Source: an uncultured Opitutia bacterium
Lineage (GTDB): Bacteria; Verrucomicrobiota; Verrucomicrobiia; Opitutales; Opitutaceae
Direction of reading: 5' to 3'
DNA length: 63,696 bases
NCBI GenBank assembly: GCA_903825285.1
Contig: CAIJZY010000030.1
Location: forward strand, 1-63,696
The stretch's first letter is position 1. The number at the start of each line of letters is the position of its first letter. Below the pieces are notes generated by a model. That model made no database searches. It saw only the letters and a list, made by a program, of their open reading frames with translations, and had not been told where the DNA came from. Positions 41,642-50,808 of this stretch are shown piece by piece. Position numbers and translations under genes: made by a program.

Positions 41642-43689
41642 GGCGCGACGCGCCGCGCGGCGGCGGCGAGCAAATGCGCGAGGCGCCCGGCCTCGTGCGC
41701 CAGGGAGAAGGCGGCCAGGCGCGCGTGGCCGCGGGCGACGAGGGCCTCCTTCAGGTCGGTGCGGATGGCGACGCGCCGCATGGTCTCGGCCAGCGCCTGC
41801 GGGTCCCGGGCGTCGACCGCCAGGCAGGCGTCGCCGGCGACCTCGGGCAGGGCGGAGGAGTTGGCGGCGATGATGGGCACGCCGAACCGCATGGCCTCGA
41901 GGAGCGGGATGCCGAAGCCCTCGCAGAGCGAGGGGAAGACGAGCGCGCCGGCGCGGGCCCAGAGGGCGGCGAAGGCCGCGTCGGGCACGTGCCCGAGGAA
42001 CACCACGCGGTCCTTCAGGCCGAGGCCGTCCCGCAGCTCGCGGAGCAGTTCCATGCGCTCGTCGGGATGCCCGGTGCAGACGAGCGGCCAGGCCCGGGAG
42101 GACGCGCCGAGCGCGTAGAGCCGGTAGGCGACGAAGAGTGCCTCGTGGTTCTTGTGCGGCCAGAAATTCGCCGGGTAGAAAAAGAACGGCTCCTCGGGCG
42201 CGCCGGCAGGCAGTGCGCCGGGCGCGGGCAGCCGGCCCTGGACGGCGTTGGCGGTCACGAGGCACTGCGCCGGATGCACCCCGTAGTTCTCGACCAGCCG
42301 GCCGACGACCTGGCGGGAGTTGCACTGGAAGTAGGTCGCGTCACGGGCCACCTGGGTGAACCAGGCGTGCCGGTGGTTGACCTCCTCGGCCGGCAGCGCG
42401 GCGGGCAGGTCGCGGTGGAGGAGATCCACGATCAGGCTGACGCTCGGCAGGCCCGGCCGCAGGAACTGCGACTGGCCGAACGGCGCGTAGAGCACGTCGA
42501 GCCCGGCGCGGGCCGGCAGCTCGTCGGTGGCCGGCAGCGTGCCATCGTCGCGCCAGCCCTCGCGCGTGCGGCGGCGGACGGCGAAGATGTTGTCGCCGGG
42601 CTCGAGCAGGTAGTCACCCGGGCGCAGCACGGCGGCGAGCTCGTCGCGGACGTCGGCGGGGGCGAGGACGGCGAAGTTGAACTCCGCGCCACGCTGCCGG
42701 CCGATCTCGGCGAGGAAGGCGAGGACGAAGGGCTTCACGCCGCCGTTGGCGCCGCCGGCCTGGAGGCGGAGGAGGTCGACGCCGACGCGGATCCGGCCCG
42801 TGCGGGCGAGGCGGGCCTGTCTCACGGCGGCGAGCGCGCGGCGATGGGCCCGGCGCAGGGCGGGGGCGCCGAGGCCGAGGCGGCGGTGGAGCGGCGCGAA
42901 GTAGGCGCGGGCGGCGGCGGCGGCGTGGAGCCGTGCCGCCGTGAGATTCCACTCGCGCTCGAGCGCGGCGGTGCGCGGGGCCCAGCGCGCGAGGAAGCGG
43001 CGGGCGTTGCGGAACTCATGCGCGCCGCGGCCGGGCGAGGCAGAGATGTGGTGGCGCACGACGCTGTCGAGCGCCACCAGGTTGATGAGGCCGTCCTCGC
43101 GCGCGCGAAGGCAGAGGTCGGTGTCCTCGAACCCGTTCAGGTAGCCCTCGTCGAACCCGCCGGCGCGCAGGAACCAGTCGCGGCGGACGAGGCAGCAGGC
43201 GGCGGTGACGGCGGGGAACTCCGCGAGGCCGGCGACGGCGAAGTCGTCGGGGTCGGTGCGGACGTGGACGGGGTAGCCGCCGTCGCGGAAGACGACGCCG
43301 GCGTGGTCGAGGGCGCCGGTGGTGGCGTTGAGCTGGAGGTTGCCGACGACGCCGGCGCGGGGCACGCGGGCGAAGGCGGCGAGCATGGGCTGGAGCCAGC
43401 CGGGGGTGAGGACGAGGTCGTTGTTGAGGAGGGCGAGGAACTCGCCCTGCGCGACGCGGGCGCCGCGGTTGTTGGCGGCGGCGTAGCCGCGGTTGCGGTC
43501 GTTGAGCAGCACGACGTGCGGCGGGGCGAGCTCGCGGAGGAAGTCGCGCGTGTCGTCGGTGGAGCCGTCGTCCACCAGGATGATCTCGTGCGCGAGCTCC
43601 GCGGGCACGGTCGCCCGGAGCGAGTCGAGGCAGGCCCGGGTGTGCGCGAGCTGGTTGTAGAGGGGAAGGATGAACGAGACCTGCACCAC
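41638..43689 (-). CDS. Fused GT2-GT4 glycosyltransferase
   Basis: A 683-residue protein. The N-terminal GT2 (1 to about 255) has FILPLYNQLAHT, ILVDDGSTDDT, GYAAANNRGA, LLNNDLVLTPGW and EDTDLCLR; it is a paralogue of the single-domain GT2 at 22381-23334. The GT4 domain starts at about 300 (RIRVGVDLLRLQAGGANGGV) and has FFFYPANFWPHKNH and the E-x7-E region CEGFGIPLLEAMRFG. Start is GTG at 43689; a second GTG at 43686 is equally close to strand 1. Both domains look active, so the protein may add two sugars in sequence. It heads the glycosyltransferase operon that runs to 36842. Confidence 0.92.
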   Translation of the reverse strand: MVQVSFILPLYNQLAHTRACLDSLRATVPAELAHEIILVDDGSTDDTRDFLRELAPPHVVLLNDRNRGYAAANNRGARVAQGEFLALLNNDLVLTPGWLQPMLAAFARVPRAGVVGNLQLNATTGALDHAGVVFRDGGYPVHVRTDPDDFAVAGLAEFPAVTAACCLVRRDWFLRAGGFDEGYLNGFEDTDLCLRAREDGLINLVALDSVVRHHISASPGRGAHEFRNARRFLARWAPRTAALEREWNLTAARLHAAAAARAYFAPLHRRLGLGAPALRRAHRRALAAVRQARLARTGRIRVGVDLLRLQAGGANGGVKPFVLAFLAEIGRQRGAEFNFAVLAPADVRDELAAVLRPGDYLLEPGDNIFAVRRRTREGWRDDGTLPATDELPARAGLDVLYAPFGQSQFLRPGLPSVSLIVDLLHRDLPAALPAEEVNHRHAWFTQVARDATYFQCNSRQVVGRLVENYGVHPAQCLVTANAVQGRLPAPGALPAGAPEEPFFFYPANFWPHKNHEALFVAYRLYALGASSRAWPLVCTGHPDERMELLRELRDGLGLKDRVVFLGHVPDAAFAALWARAGALVFPSLCEGFGIPLLEAMRFGVPIIAANSSALPEVAGDACLAVDARDPQALAETMRRVAIRTDLKEALVARGHARLAAFSLAHEAGRLAHLLAAAARRVAP

Positions 43690-43767
43690 CGGACAGCTTG
43701 GGCATCAGGCGGCCTCGCGCCAAGGTGCAAGTGACTGCAAATCAGGAAGGGTCGGTGAGCCCAGCGG

Positions 43768-45825
43768 TCACCGAAACTCGGGCAGGGCCCAGCACGTCCA
43801 GTCCTTGGCCTCGGTTTCGCCGGGCTCGGTCACGAGCAGGAGCCGGGCCTCGCTTGAGCCGTTGGCGGGCAGGTCGACCGTGATGCCCAGCGCGCCGCGG
43901 TCGGCTTCCCGGGTGGTCGGCCGAACGTCGCGGCGGTGCAGCACGACGCTTTTGGCGCCGTCCACCCAGCGCACCTCGAACACCGCGCCGTCCGTCTTCG
44001 GGTCCTCTGTCCAGGCCTCGCGTCTGAAGCCATACTGGATCTGGGCCTGGCGGGCGCCGGGCGGGATGCGGACGATCGCGGAACCGGGCGCATGGATCAT
44101 GCGCATCAGGGTCCGGCCCATGACGACCCACGTCGGGGTGGGATCCATGTACTTGGCCTTGACCTCTTCGAATTCCACCGATGACCCGCGGGCGAACCCG
44201 TCGCTGTTCTCCTGGTGGTAGACGACGAAGGTGGCATCCATCTCGAGCAGCCGGCGGCCCGGCAGGTCGAGCGCCTTCACGCGATCCAGGACATCGAAGG
44301 TCCGCACGGGACGGTAGACGGAGCCGAGCAGCTCGGGGATCTGCGCCTCGATCCGCCGGCACTCGAAGGGCCGGAGCACCAGCCACGTCGGCTGCAGCTG
44401 CTCGATGAGCATCGCCCAGGAGGAGCCGACCCGGCGGTGGGCGGCGACCACTTCGCGTGACGACAGGCCCGGCCAGTCGAACGTCTTCAGCTGCGAGTAG
44501 AATCCGATGTAGCCCAGCGGCTCGAGGAAGACCTGATCACCGGGCTTGGCCTGCGTGGCCAGCCATTCGCCGATGCGCTGGCGGTTGCCGGATTCAATGA
44601 GCGACTGCTCCGCCGCCATCTGCCGGCTGGTGGCCAGGGCCGTCCCGATCTGAAGGACAAGCGGCAGCGTGAAGACCGTCGCGAAGATGAAAAAGATTAC
44701 CCGGCGCTGGCGGCCGGCCCACTCCAGCAGTTGGGCGAGCAGTCCGCCCAGGGCGAGCACAGCCAGCAGGAGCGTGGGCGGGAGGTACCACGGGAACGGA
44801 AAATAGGGGAAGACGGTGAGGTAGGCATGGGCGCCGAGAAACGCGAAGGACGCCACCCGCACTTCCGTGCGCACGAACGGCAGGAACCAGAGCGAGGCGA
44901 CGACAAAGCCGAGGATACGCGCGACCAGGATGAGCCCGGTTGGCCAGCCGCCAACGGCGTAATAGGTCGGAAGAAAGCTGGCCTCCGGCGTCGCCCGGCC
45001 CTGCCACATCGCCTGCGGCAACTGCACCATCTCCTGCAGCAGCGTCAGCGCGCTTCGCGGGGTGCCGGCGGAGGACTTCGCCACGATCGTGTGTGAGATG
45101 GGTGAACCGTAGTACGCCCAGGAGCCGGCGAACCACGGCAGGTAGAGCGCGGTGCAGAGCAGTCCGGCTTGCAGGTACAGCACCAGGAGTTGCCGCCGGC
45201 TGAGGCCGACGGCGACGGCCGGGCGAAAGAGGAAGGCCGCGAGGCCGAGCAAGCCGATGTAGATAAAGCTGTCCGGCCGGGTCCACATCAGGCCGGCCCA
45301 GGCGGCACCCAGGTGCAGCCACCGGCGGTTGACGGCGGGCGCGAGCAGGGCCCACCAGCAGTAGGACAGAAACAGCAGCATGAAGCCGGTTTCCATGCCG
45401 TTGATCGTGAAATCGAGGCTCTTGGCGTCGGTGCAGAGCCAGAGGACCATGAAACCGACCGGCACCAGCCCATAGCGCCGCCGCTGGCCGGCGGCGGCCA
45501 CGAGCGCGGCGGCCCCGCCGAAGGCGAGGCAGCTCATGCCGCGGAAGATCCACAGGGCGGCATCGTCGGATGTCCGGGCCGTCAGCACATAGGACAAGGC
45601 CGGCAGCAACACACCCAGGGGCGACGTGAAGGTCTGGAGGCGATCGCCGTGGTTGAACACCAGCCCGTGGCCGGTCGCCAGGTTCTTGCTGGCCCGGTAC
45701 GTGATGTAGTAGTCCTCCCAGGCGTGCCGGGTGTAGACGGCAAAAAGCAGCGAGCCGGCCAGGCCGAGGATGAAGGCAATGACGCGAAAATCAGTCGCCC
45801 CCCATCGGGGCGCGCGAGAGTTCAT
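43768..45825 (-). CDS. GT-C-like membrane glycosyltransferase with C-terminal DRG/DW module
   Basis: A 685-residue protein with about ten hydrophobic segments to about residue 410. The first loop has WEDYYITYRASKNLATGHGL, the ED-x-YI-x-xR-x-x-NLA-x-GHGL pattern of a widespread group of putative GT-C enzymes, then RLQTFTSPLGVLL. The last 116 residues form the DRG/DW module: HAPGSAIVRI near 578, KTDGAVFEVRWVDG, TREADRGALGI and ARLLLVTEPGE-x-x-x-KDWTCW. The same module is in the proteins at 52345, 55219 and 61735. Predicted periplasmic location of the module is from topology only. The ACP gene lies 99 bases upstream on the same strand. Confidence 0.85.
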   Translation of the reverse strand: MNSRAPRWGATDFRVIAFILGLAGSLLFAVYTRHAWEDYYITYRASKNLATGHGLVFNHGDRLQTFTSPLGVLLPALSYVLTARTSDDAALWIFRGMSCLAFGGAAALVAAAGQRRRYGLVPVGFMVLWLCTDAKSLDFTINGMETGFMLLFLSYCWWALLAPAVNRRWLHLGAAWAGLMWTRPDSFIYIGLLGLAAFLFRPAVAVGLSRRQLLVLYLQAGLLCTALYLPWFAGSWAYYGSPISHTIVAKSSAGTPRSALTLLQEMVQLPQAMWQGRATPEASFLPTYYAVGGWPTGLILVARILGFVVASLWFLPFVRTEVRVASFAFLGAHAYLTVFPYFPFPWYLPPTLLLAVLALGGLLAQLLEWAGRQRRVIFFIFATVFTLPLVLQIGTALATSRQMAAEQSLIESGNRQRIGEWLATQAKPGDQVFLEPLGYIGFYSQLKTFDWPGLSSREVVAAHRRVGSSWAMLIEQLQPTWLVLRPFECRRIEAQIPELLGSVYRPVRTFDVLDRVKALDLPGRRLLEMDATFVVYHQENSDGFARGSSVEFEEVKAKYMDPTPTWVVMGRTLMRMIHAPGSAIVRIPPGARQAQIQYGFRREAWTEDPKTDGAVFEVRWVDGAKSVVLHRRDVRPTTREADRGALGITVDLPANGSSEARLLLVTEPGETEAKDWTCWALPEFR

Positions 45826-45924
45826 GCCGAGGAGTTAATCCCGAATTCCTCGAGGTAGATAAAGTCCAAAATGCCCCATCGCGCGCCGTCAGGCCCGACG
45901 GTGAGGACGTGGGACGACGCGGGC

Positions 45925-46362
45925 CTAGGACGCGAGCTGGCGCGGTTCGGGGAGGAACGGCACGCCGGCCAGCTTGCAGGCGAGAAAACGGCGGACGTCG
46001 GCGAGCGTGACCAGGCCCCGCAGCTCGTCGTTGTTGATCGTCACGCGCAGCACGTCCTCGGCGAGGATGACGATCTCCATCATCGTGAGCGAATCGATGC
46101 CGAGGTCCTCGGCGAGGCGCAGGCTCTCGGCGGGCTGCTGGAGCCGGGGACGGAGGCCGGACTCGACAAAGCGCTCGATCAGGCCGTGCACGATGACGGG
46201 TACCTCGGCCGGGTCGCCGGAGCGGCGGTAGCGGCAGGCGGCGGCGAGGGTGGCGGGGGAGCAGCGCTTGAGCGCGTCGCGCAGCTGCGCCTCCTCCGCG
46301 GGGGAAAATCCGTCGATGGACGGATGGGGGGCCAGGGTGGGCGAGGGCAAGGAGGATTCCAT
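45925..46362 (-). CDS. Long acyl carrier protein
   Basis: A 145-residue protein whose C-terminal 85 residues are an acyl carrier domain. The phosphopantetheine site is LGIDSLTMMEIVILAED with the serine at about residue 91; helix 3 and 4 signals include VTLADVRRFL. The N-terminal 60 residues (FSPAEEAQLRDALKRCSPAT) are helical and extend well beyond the usual 75-80-residue ACP. The ATG at 46362 is preferred; an upstream start at 46410 would add 16 residues. It carries acyl chains as thioesters. With the ketosynthase at 2-1045 and the alpha-oxoamine synthase at 5407-6603 it could form one lipid pathway, although it lies about 40 kb away. Confidence 0.88.
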   Translation of the reverse strand: MESSLPSPTLAPHPSIDGFSPAEEAQLRDALKRCSPATLAAACRYRRSGDPAEVPVIVHGLIERFVESGLRPRLQQPAESLRLAEDLGIDSLTMMEIVILAEDVLRVTINNDELRGLVTLADVRRFLACKLAGVPFLPEPRQLAS

Positions 46363-46415
46363 GACGGGCGGGGGACAAGTTCCGCGGGTTCGGTCTGGTA
46401 GGGATGACAAGTGAG

Positions 46416-46430
46416 GGTGGTCAATCCACC
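46416..46430. other. Small hairpin downstream of the TonB receptor gene
   Basis: GGTGG (46416-46420) and CCACC (46426-46430) form a 5-bp stem with a 5-base loop in the 102-base gap between the TonB receptor stop (46465) and the ACP start (46362), both on the minus strand. A T-run (GAATTTTTC on the minus strand, near 46440-46447) lies on the upstream side rather than after the stem. Weak terminator candidate. Confidence 0.25.
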
Positions 46431-46464
46431 ATCGGGCGAGAAAAATTCGCGGCCGGTGCGAGGT

Positions 46465-49400
46465 TCAGAACGTGGCGGTGAGCGAGAGGGAGTAGGTGCG
46501 GCCGCGCCAGTCGCCGTAGGGCTGAACGCCCGCGCCGGAGCCGCCGTTCACGTAGCGGGGAAAGCCGGCGCCGAGGACATTGTTGACGCGCAGCTGGCCG
46601 CGCAGGCCGAAGCGGGACTCCTTCCACGGGAGCCAGCGACCCAGGTCGCTCTGCACGTAGGTGTCGAACCGCAGGTACGATGCAACGCGGTCGTCGCCCT
46701 GGGCGGCCCATTCCTTGGCCGGCAGGATGCGTGGGCAGAAATACTGGCCGTCCACGCCGAAGCCATAGTCGCGGTTGGCCCACCCGGCGCCGAAGTTCAG
46801 GCGGTGCCGCAGCAGCCCGGAGATGGCGCCGTCGGGGCTGCCGACCTCGTCGACGCTCGGCGAGGTCGGGTAGATTTGCACCGCGTAGCGCTCGTAGGTG
46901 AGCAGGCGCGCGTAAGCCTCGAGCGTGCCGTTGCCGCAGGCGGTCCAGGAATAGTCGAGGGAGACGTTCACGTTCTGCGAGTGCCGCGAGGCGACGTTGA
47001 CGGCGCCGGTCACGAGCGAGGTGATCGGCCCCGCGGAGGGCGGGTCGCCGGCGGCGGGCGCCGAGCGCAGGACCCGCTCGGGGAAGACGGTCTCGAGGTT
47101 GACGACGGCCTGGGCGTCGAGCACGACGACCTCGTTGGTCTTGCGCGTGTCGACGAAGTCCACGGCGGCGCGGAAGCGGTGGACCTTGCCCCGCTGGAAG
47201 ATGATGCCCGCGGTCTGGCTGACCGCGGACTCCGGCCGCAGGTGCGGGTCGGGCGCATCGTTGGCCAGGACATCATACTTCTCATTGCGCACCGGATCAA
47301 AGATAGCGGTGTAGTTGACCCCGGGCGTGCCGCCGGGGGTGGCGAGCGGGCGGCTCATCTGCGGGGTGGGTACGCGGTTCGAGGTGGTGAAGCTGCCGCG
47401 CAGGGCGAGCCCGCCGCCGAGGTCGACCTTGAGGCCGAAGGTCGGGGCGATGTTGGTCTCGCGCGAGGTGTCGGCGGCGATGTAGCGCACGGCGAGCTCG
47501 CCCTCGACCGACTGCAGCCAGAGCGGCAGGCGGGCGGCGGAGACGAGCGGGGCCTGCAGCTCGCCGAAGACGCTGAAGCGCTGGAGCGTGCGGCCTTCCC
47601 AGTGGACCGGCGCGCTGGCCAGGGTGCCGTCGGCGTAGCGCCGCTCGTCGGTGTAGTCCGCCAGGTGCGTGCGGCGGTAGTCGCCGCCGACATTCAGCGC
47701 GCCACTGCCCGTTGGCAGGTCGAAGGAGCGGTTGGAGACGCGCAGGGCGGCGTCGAGCGTGTCGTAGTCGCCGAGGGTGACAAATTTCCCACGGCCGCCG
47801 CGGTAGATGAGCACCTGGTCGTAGAACGCCGCGGGCGGGCCGTAGGCCTGGGTGTCGCGGAGCGGGTTGTAGGCGCCCGCGTCAACCAGCTGCTGCCAGC
47901 GGTCGGGATCGGCGCCACCGAGGCCGCGGTACTGCGCGGTGTTGTGCGCGTACTGGGCGTCGAGCGCCACGCGCCAGTTGGAGGGCAGCTTGAGCATGAG
48001 GCCGCCGACGAGGGACATGAACTCAAGGTGGGCCTCGCTGTAGCCGGCGCCGAGCCGCGGGGCGATCTCGTTGAGCGAGACGCGGACTTCCTGGTGGAAG
48101 GGGTTGAGCGGCGAGGCGGCGGTGAGGAGCAGGTCGGCGGGGAGGACATCGTAGCCGCGGTTGACGCGGGTGCGCGCGTAGGTGCCGTCGAGCCCGACCT
48201 CGAGCCACGGGACGGGGTCGAAGGCGCCGGAAAGGAAGTACGTGGACCGCGACTGGGCGCGGCCGTAGGGGAAGTCGCGGCTGTTGAGCGAGGTGGCGAA
48301 CCCGCCCGGCGTGGCAAACAGGTCGGCGTCGCGCACGCCCTGGCGGTTCGCGAAGGCGGCGAGCCCGCCGGTGCCGTCGGCGCCCGGGGCGACGGAGGTC
48401 ACGGTGGGCGAGCCGGGGCCGAACAGCGGCGTCTGGTCGGCGCTGCGCACGTTGGGCGTCGCGCGGTAGAGCGGCGAGTCCAGCCCGGGCAGTTCCAAGG
48501 CGTGGGCGCGCAGGTAGCCGAGCTCCGACTCGGCGGGTGGCGTGGCCTGCGTGAACGTGGTGCTGAGCCGCACGCGCAGCCGACCGCCGAGCAGGGTCTC
48601 GCCGTGCTGCAGGGCGACGGAGGACTGCGGCGCATCGAAGCCGTGGAGCGCGTTGGTGTAGGTGGTGGTGACCTCCGTGACGTCGACGTCGGGGCGCAGG
48701 ACGATGTTGATGACACCCCCGACGGGGTTGCCGGTGTAGAGGGCGGAGGAGGACAGGGGCAGGACCTCGACCTGCTCGACCAGGCTCATGGGGATGAGGC
48801 TGACGTCCGGCGGCAGGGCGCTGGAGCCGATGGTGAGGACCTCGGGCAGCCGGCGGCCGTTGACCAGCACGACGGTCTCGTCGGAGCCATAGCCACGCAG
48901 GTTCAGGTTGGTGCTGCCGGCCACGAAGCTGTCGCGCTGGCCGTCCTGCTCGGGGGAGAGCGCGGAGGCGTCGCTCTCGAGGATCTCGCGCTGGAGGAAC
49001 TCGTTGAGGTTGACGACGCCGCTGCGGACGATCTGCCGACGGTCGAAGATGATGTAGGGCTCGACGTCGTTCTCGGTCCGGCTGAGGTCGAGGTTGCCGG
49101 TGGCGGTCTGCGGCAGCGTCGGCGTGCGGGAGTGGTCGAAGGTCTCGTCGCGGCCCGACTTGGCCTGCACGATGTACGGCGCAAGCTGCGTGGGGTCGTC
49201 GGCGAGCGGCAGGGTCTGCGGCTCGAGGTTCACGACATGGCCGGCGTCCACCTGGACGCCGGAGATCTCCACGGAGCGGTAGTTCGCCGCGGTGGCGAAC
49301 AGGCGGTAGGTGCCCGGGGGCACGAGGGTGAATTCGAACTCCCCCGCCTCATTGGTGGTGAGCGAGCGCCCGAGGCCGGGGAGCCGCACGGGGACGTCGC

Positions 49401-49761
49401 GGGCGGCGGTGCCGTCGGGCCGGCGGAACTGCCCGCGGATGGTGCCGGTGGGGCGGCGGAGGGAGATGATGGTGTACTTGCCCTTGTCGCTGCGGCGCGC
49501 GGCGAAGCCGGTGTTGTGCAGCAGCCGGCCGAGGGCGACCTCGGGCTCGTAGCGGCCGATGACCGCCGTGGACGTCACCTGGCTCAGCTCGTCGTAGGAG
49601 AACAGCACCTCGAGTCCCGACTGCCGGGAGAACGCGAGGAGCGCGTTGGCGGCGGACTGGGCGGGCAGGCTGAACTCCCGGGATTCGGCCCGGGCCGGGC
49701 AGGGCAGCAGGAGCCCGACGAGGAGCAGGGCGAGGGTGAGGCGGAGGCGGGCCGGGCGCAC
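46465..49761 (-). CDS. TonB-dependent receptor with STN and carboxypeptidase-like N-terminal domains
   Basis: A 1098-residue outer-membrane receptor. After a signal peptide (LALLLVGLLLPCPARA) comes an STN domain (about 26-100; REFSLPAQSAANALLAFSRQ), a carboxypeptidase-regulatory-like beta domain (about 106-186; GTYRLFATAANYRSVEI), then the plug (TNLNLRGYGSDETVVLVNGR, SSSALYTGNPVGGVINIVL) and a beta-barrel ending in aromatic F (SLSLTATF). The STN domain is what signals to a FecR partner, and a FecR gene lies directly upstream with its ECF sigma factor. Start is GTG at 49761. The substrate is unknown. It might be a glycan fragment or an iron complex. Related three-gene cassettes are common in Verrucomicrobiota (recall). 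Confidence 0.94.
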   Translation of the reverse strand: MRPARLRLTLALLLVGLLLPCPARAESREFSLPAQSAANALLAFSRQSGLEVLFSYDELSQVTSTAVIGRYEPEVALGRLLHNTGFAARRSDKGKYTIISLRRPTGTIRGQFRRPDGTAARDVPVRLPGLGRSLTTNEAGEFEFTLVPPGTYRLFATAANYRSVEISGVQVDAGHVVNLEPQTLPLADDPTQLAPYIVQAKSGRDETFDHSRTPTLPQTATGNLDLSRTENDVEPYIIFDRRQIVRSGVVNLNEFLQREILESDASALSPEQDGQRDSFVAGSTNLNLRGYGSDETVVLVNGRRLPEVLTIGSSALPPDVSLIPMSLVEQVEVLPLSSSALYTGNPVGGVINIVLRPDVDVTEVTTTYTNALHGFDAPQSSVALQHGETLLGGRLRVRLSTTFTQATPPAESELGYLRAHALELPGLDSPLYRATPNVRSADQTPLFGPGSPTVTSVAPGADGTGGLAAFANRQGVRDADLFATPGGFATSLNSRDFPYGRAQSRSTYFLSGAFDPVPWLEVGLDGTYARTRVNRGYDVLPADLLLTAASPLNPFHQEVRVSLNEIAPRLGAGYSEAHLEFMSLVGGLMLKLPSNWRVALDAQYAHNTAQYRGLGGADPDRWQQLVDAGAYNPLRDTQAYGPPAAFYDQVLIYRGGRGKFVTLGDYDTLDAALRVSNRSFDLPTGSGALNVGGDYRRTHLADYTDERRYADGTLASAPVHWEGRTLQRFSVFGELQAPLVSAARLPLWLQSVEGELAVRYIAADTSRETNIAPTFGLKVDLGGGLALRGSFTTSNRVPTPQMSRPLATPGGTPGVNYTAIFDPVRNEKYDVLANDAPDPHLRPESAVSQTAGIIFQRGKVHRFRAAVDFVDTRKTNEVVVLDAQAVVNLETVFPERVLRSAPAAGDPPSAGPITSLVTGAVNVASRHSQNVNVSLDYSWTACGNGTLEAYARLLTYERYAVQIYPTSPSVDEVGSPDGAISGLLRHRLNFGAGWANRDYGFGVDGQYFCPRILPAKEWAAQGDDRVASYLRFDTYVQSDLGRWLPWKESRFGLRGQLRVNNVLGAGFPRYVNGGSGAGVQPYGDWRGRTYSLSLTATF

Positions 49762-49785
49762 GGGGTGTGGTCGGGTGGGAGGGAA

Positions 49786-49800
49786 GACCGCGGGGCGGTC
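49786..49800 (-). other. Hairpin between fecR-like and receptor genes
   Basis: GACCGC (49786-49791) and GCGGTC (49795-49800) form a 6-bp stem with a 3-base loop in the 48-base gap between the FecR gene stop and the receptor GTG start. No T-tract follows. It may reduce read-through from the regulators or set separate expression levels. Confidence 0.35.
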
Positions 49801-49809
49801 CTCGCGGGA

Positions 49810-50808
49810 CTACGGCGCGGGGCGGGCGCTGACCTGGATGGTGCCGTTGAGGTCGCGCGTGACGCGGACCTTCAGCCCTTCCGCAATGAAGTTCAGGAAG
49901 CCGTCCAGGTCGTCGAGGCTGTAGCGGCCGCCGACCAGCCGGCCGGCGGCGTCGGGGGTCACGTGGATGCCGCAGCCGTGGAAACGGGCGAAGCGGGCGA
50001 GGGCGTCCGACAGTGGGACACCGTCAAAGACCACTTGGCCCTGCCGCCACGCGAGGGCGTCCTCGAGGGCGGACGGCGCGAGCTGGCGGACCGCGACACC
50101 GGCGGGACCGGCGGTCAGCTGGTCGCCGGCGCGGAGCGAGCGCGGGGCGGCGGACTGGCCGTTCGGCCCGCCCGGGTGGGCCTGGACGGAGCCCTCGAGC
50201 ACGGTGACCTCGAAGGGGGCGCCGGCCTCGGCGCGGACGTTGAAGCGCGTGCCGGTGACACGGACGGAGCCGGCGGGGGTCTCGACGATGAACGGCCGCG
50301 ACGGATCCTTGCTCACGGTGAAGAAGGCCTCGCCGGCGGCGAGCAGCACGTGCCGCGAGCGCGCGGTGAGGTCGATCTGGAGGTTGGTCTGGGCGTTGAG
50401 CTCGACGCGGGTGCCGTCGGCGAGCGTGAGCGCCTGACGCTGGGCGACCGGCGTGGCGCGGTTCTCGTGCTGGGCGAGGTCGCGGCCGGGCCAGAGCACG
50501 ACGGTGGCGACGGCGGCGGCGGCGAGGGTGACGCCGGCGGCCCAGGCGCCCCAGCGCGGAAGCCGGCGGGCGGGGGCGGGCGGGAGGTCGACGGCGTCGG
50601 CCGCGACCAGCACGGCGAGCTTGGGCTCGAGGTCGGCGGAGAACTGGCAGTACTGCGTGAGCAGGTCGCGGTGGACCGGGTCGCCGGCAAGCCACGCGTC
50701 GAGGGCGGAGCGGTCAGCGGCAGTGAGCAGGGCGCCTTCGAGCCGGGCGGCCCAGAGTGCGGCCTGTTCGTCGTCGGCGGGATCGTAGGTTGGGTGGTTC
50801 GGGTTCAT
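49810..50808 (-). CDS. FecR-type anti-sigma / transmembrane signal transducer
   Basis: A 332-residue protein. The N-terminal cytoplasmic part (DEQAALWAARLEGALLTAAD, then DAWLAGDPVHRD) is the FecR N-terminal domain that binds the sigma factor. One membrane segment lies at about 88-108 (AAGVTLAAAAVATVVLW). The periplasmic FecR domain (about 130-230) has TLADGTRVELNAQT, TPAGSVRVTGTRFNV and VLEGSVQA. The C-terminal 70 residues resemble an STN/secretin fold (VVFDGVPLSDALARFARFHG). It overlaps the sigma-factor gene by four bases, so the pair is translationally coupled. It should hold or activate the sigma factor when the receptor is loaded. Confidence 0.94.
   Translation of the reverse strand: MNPNHPTYDPADDEQAALWAARLEGALLTAADRSALDAWLAGDPVHRDLLTQYCQFSADLEPKLAVLVAADAVDLPPAPARRLPRWGAWAAGVTLAAAAVATVVLWPGRDLAQHENRATPVAQRQALTLADGTRVELNAQTNLQIDLTARSRHVLLAAGEAFFTVSKDPSRPFIVETPAGSVRVTGTRFNVRAEAGAPFEVTVLEGSVQAHPGGPNGQSAAPRSLRAGDQLTAGPAGVAVRQLAPSALEDALAWRQGQVVFDGVPLSDALARFARFHGCGIHVTPDAAGRLVGGRYSLDDLDGFLNFIAEGLKVRVTRDLNGTIQVSARPAP

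Noticed and set aside
36827-42118. A 1763-codon open frame on the plus strand
   Set aside because: It is exactly antisense to three well-supported glycosyltransferase genes, and its translation is low-complexity (V, G, A, E, R rich) with no family motif. It reflects codon bias at high GC.
43690-43767. Possible terminator between the 43768 and 41638 genes
   Set aside because: Only 4-base complementary arms (TGCA) were found and no T-tract.
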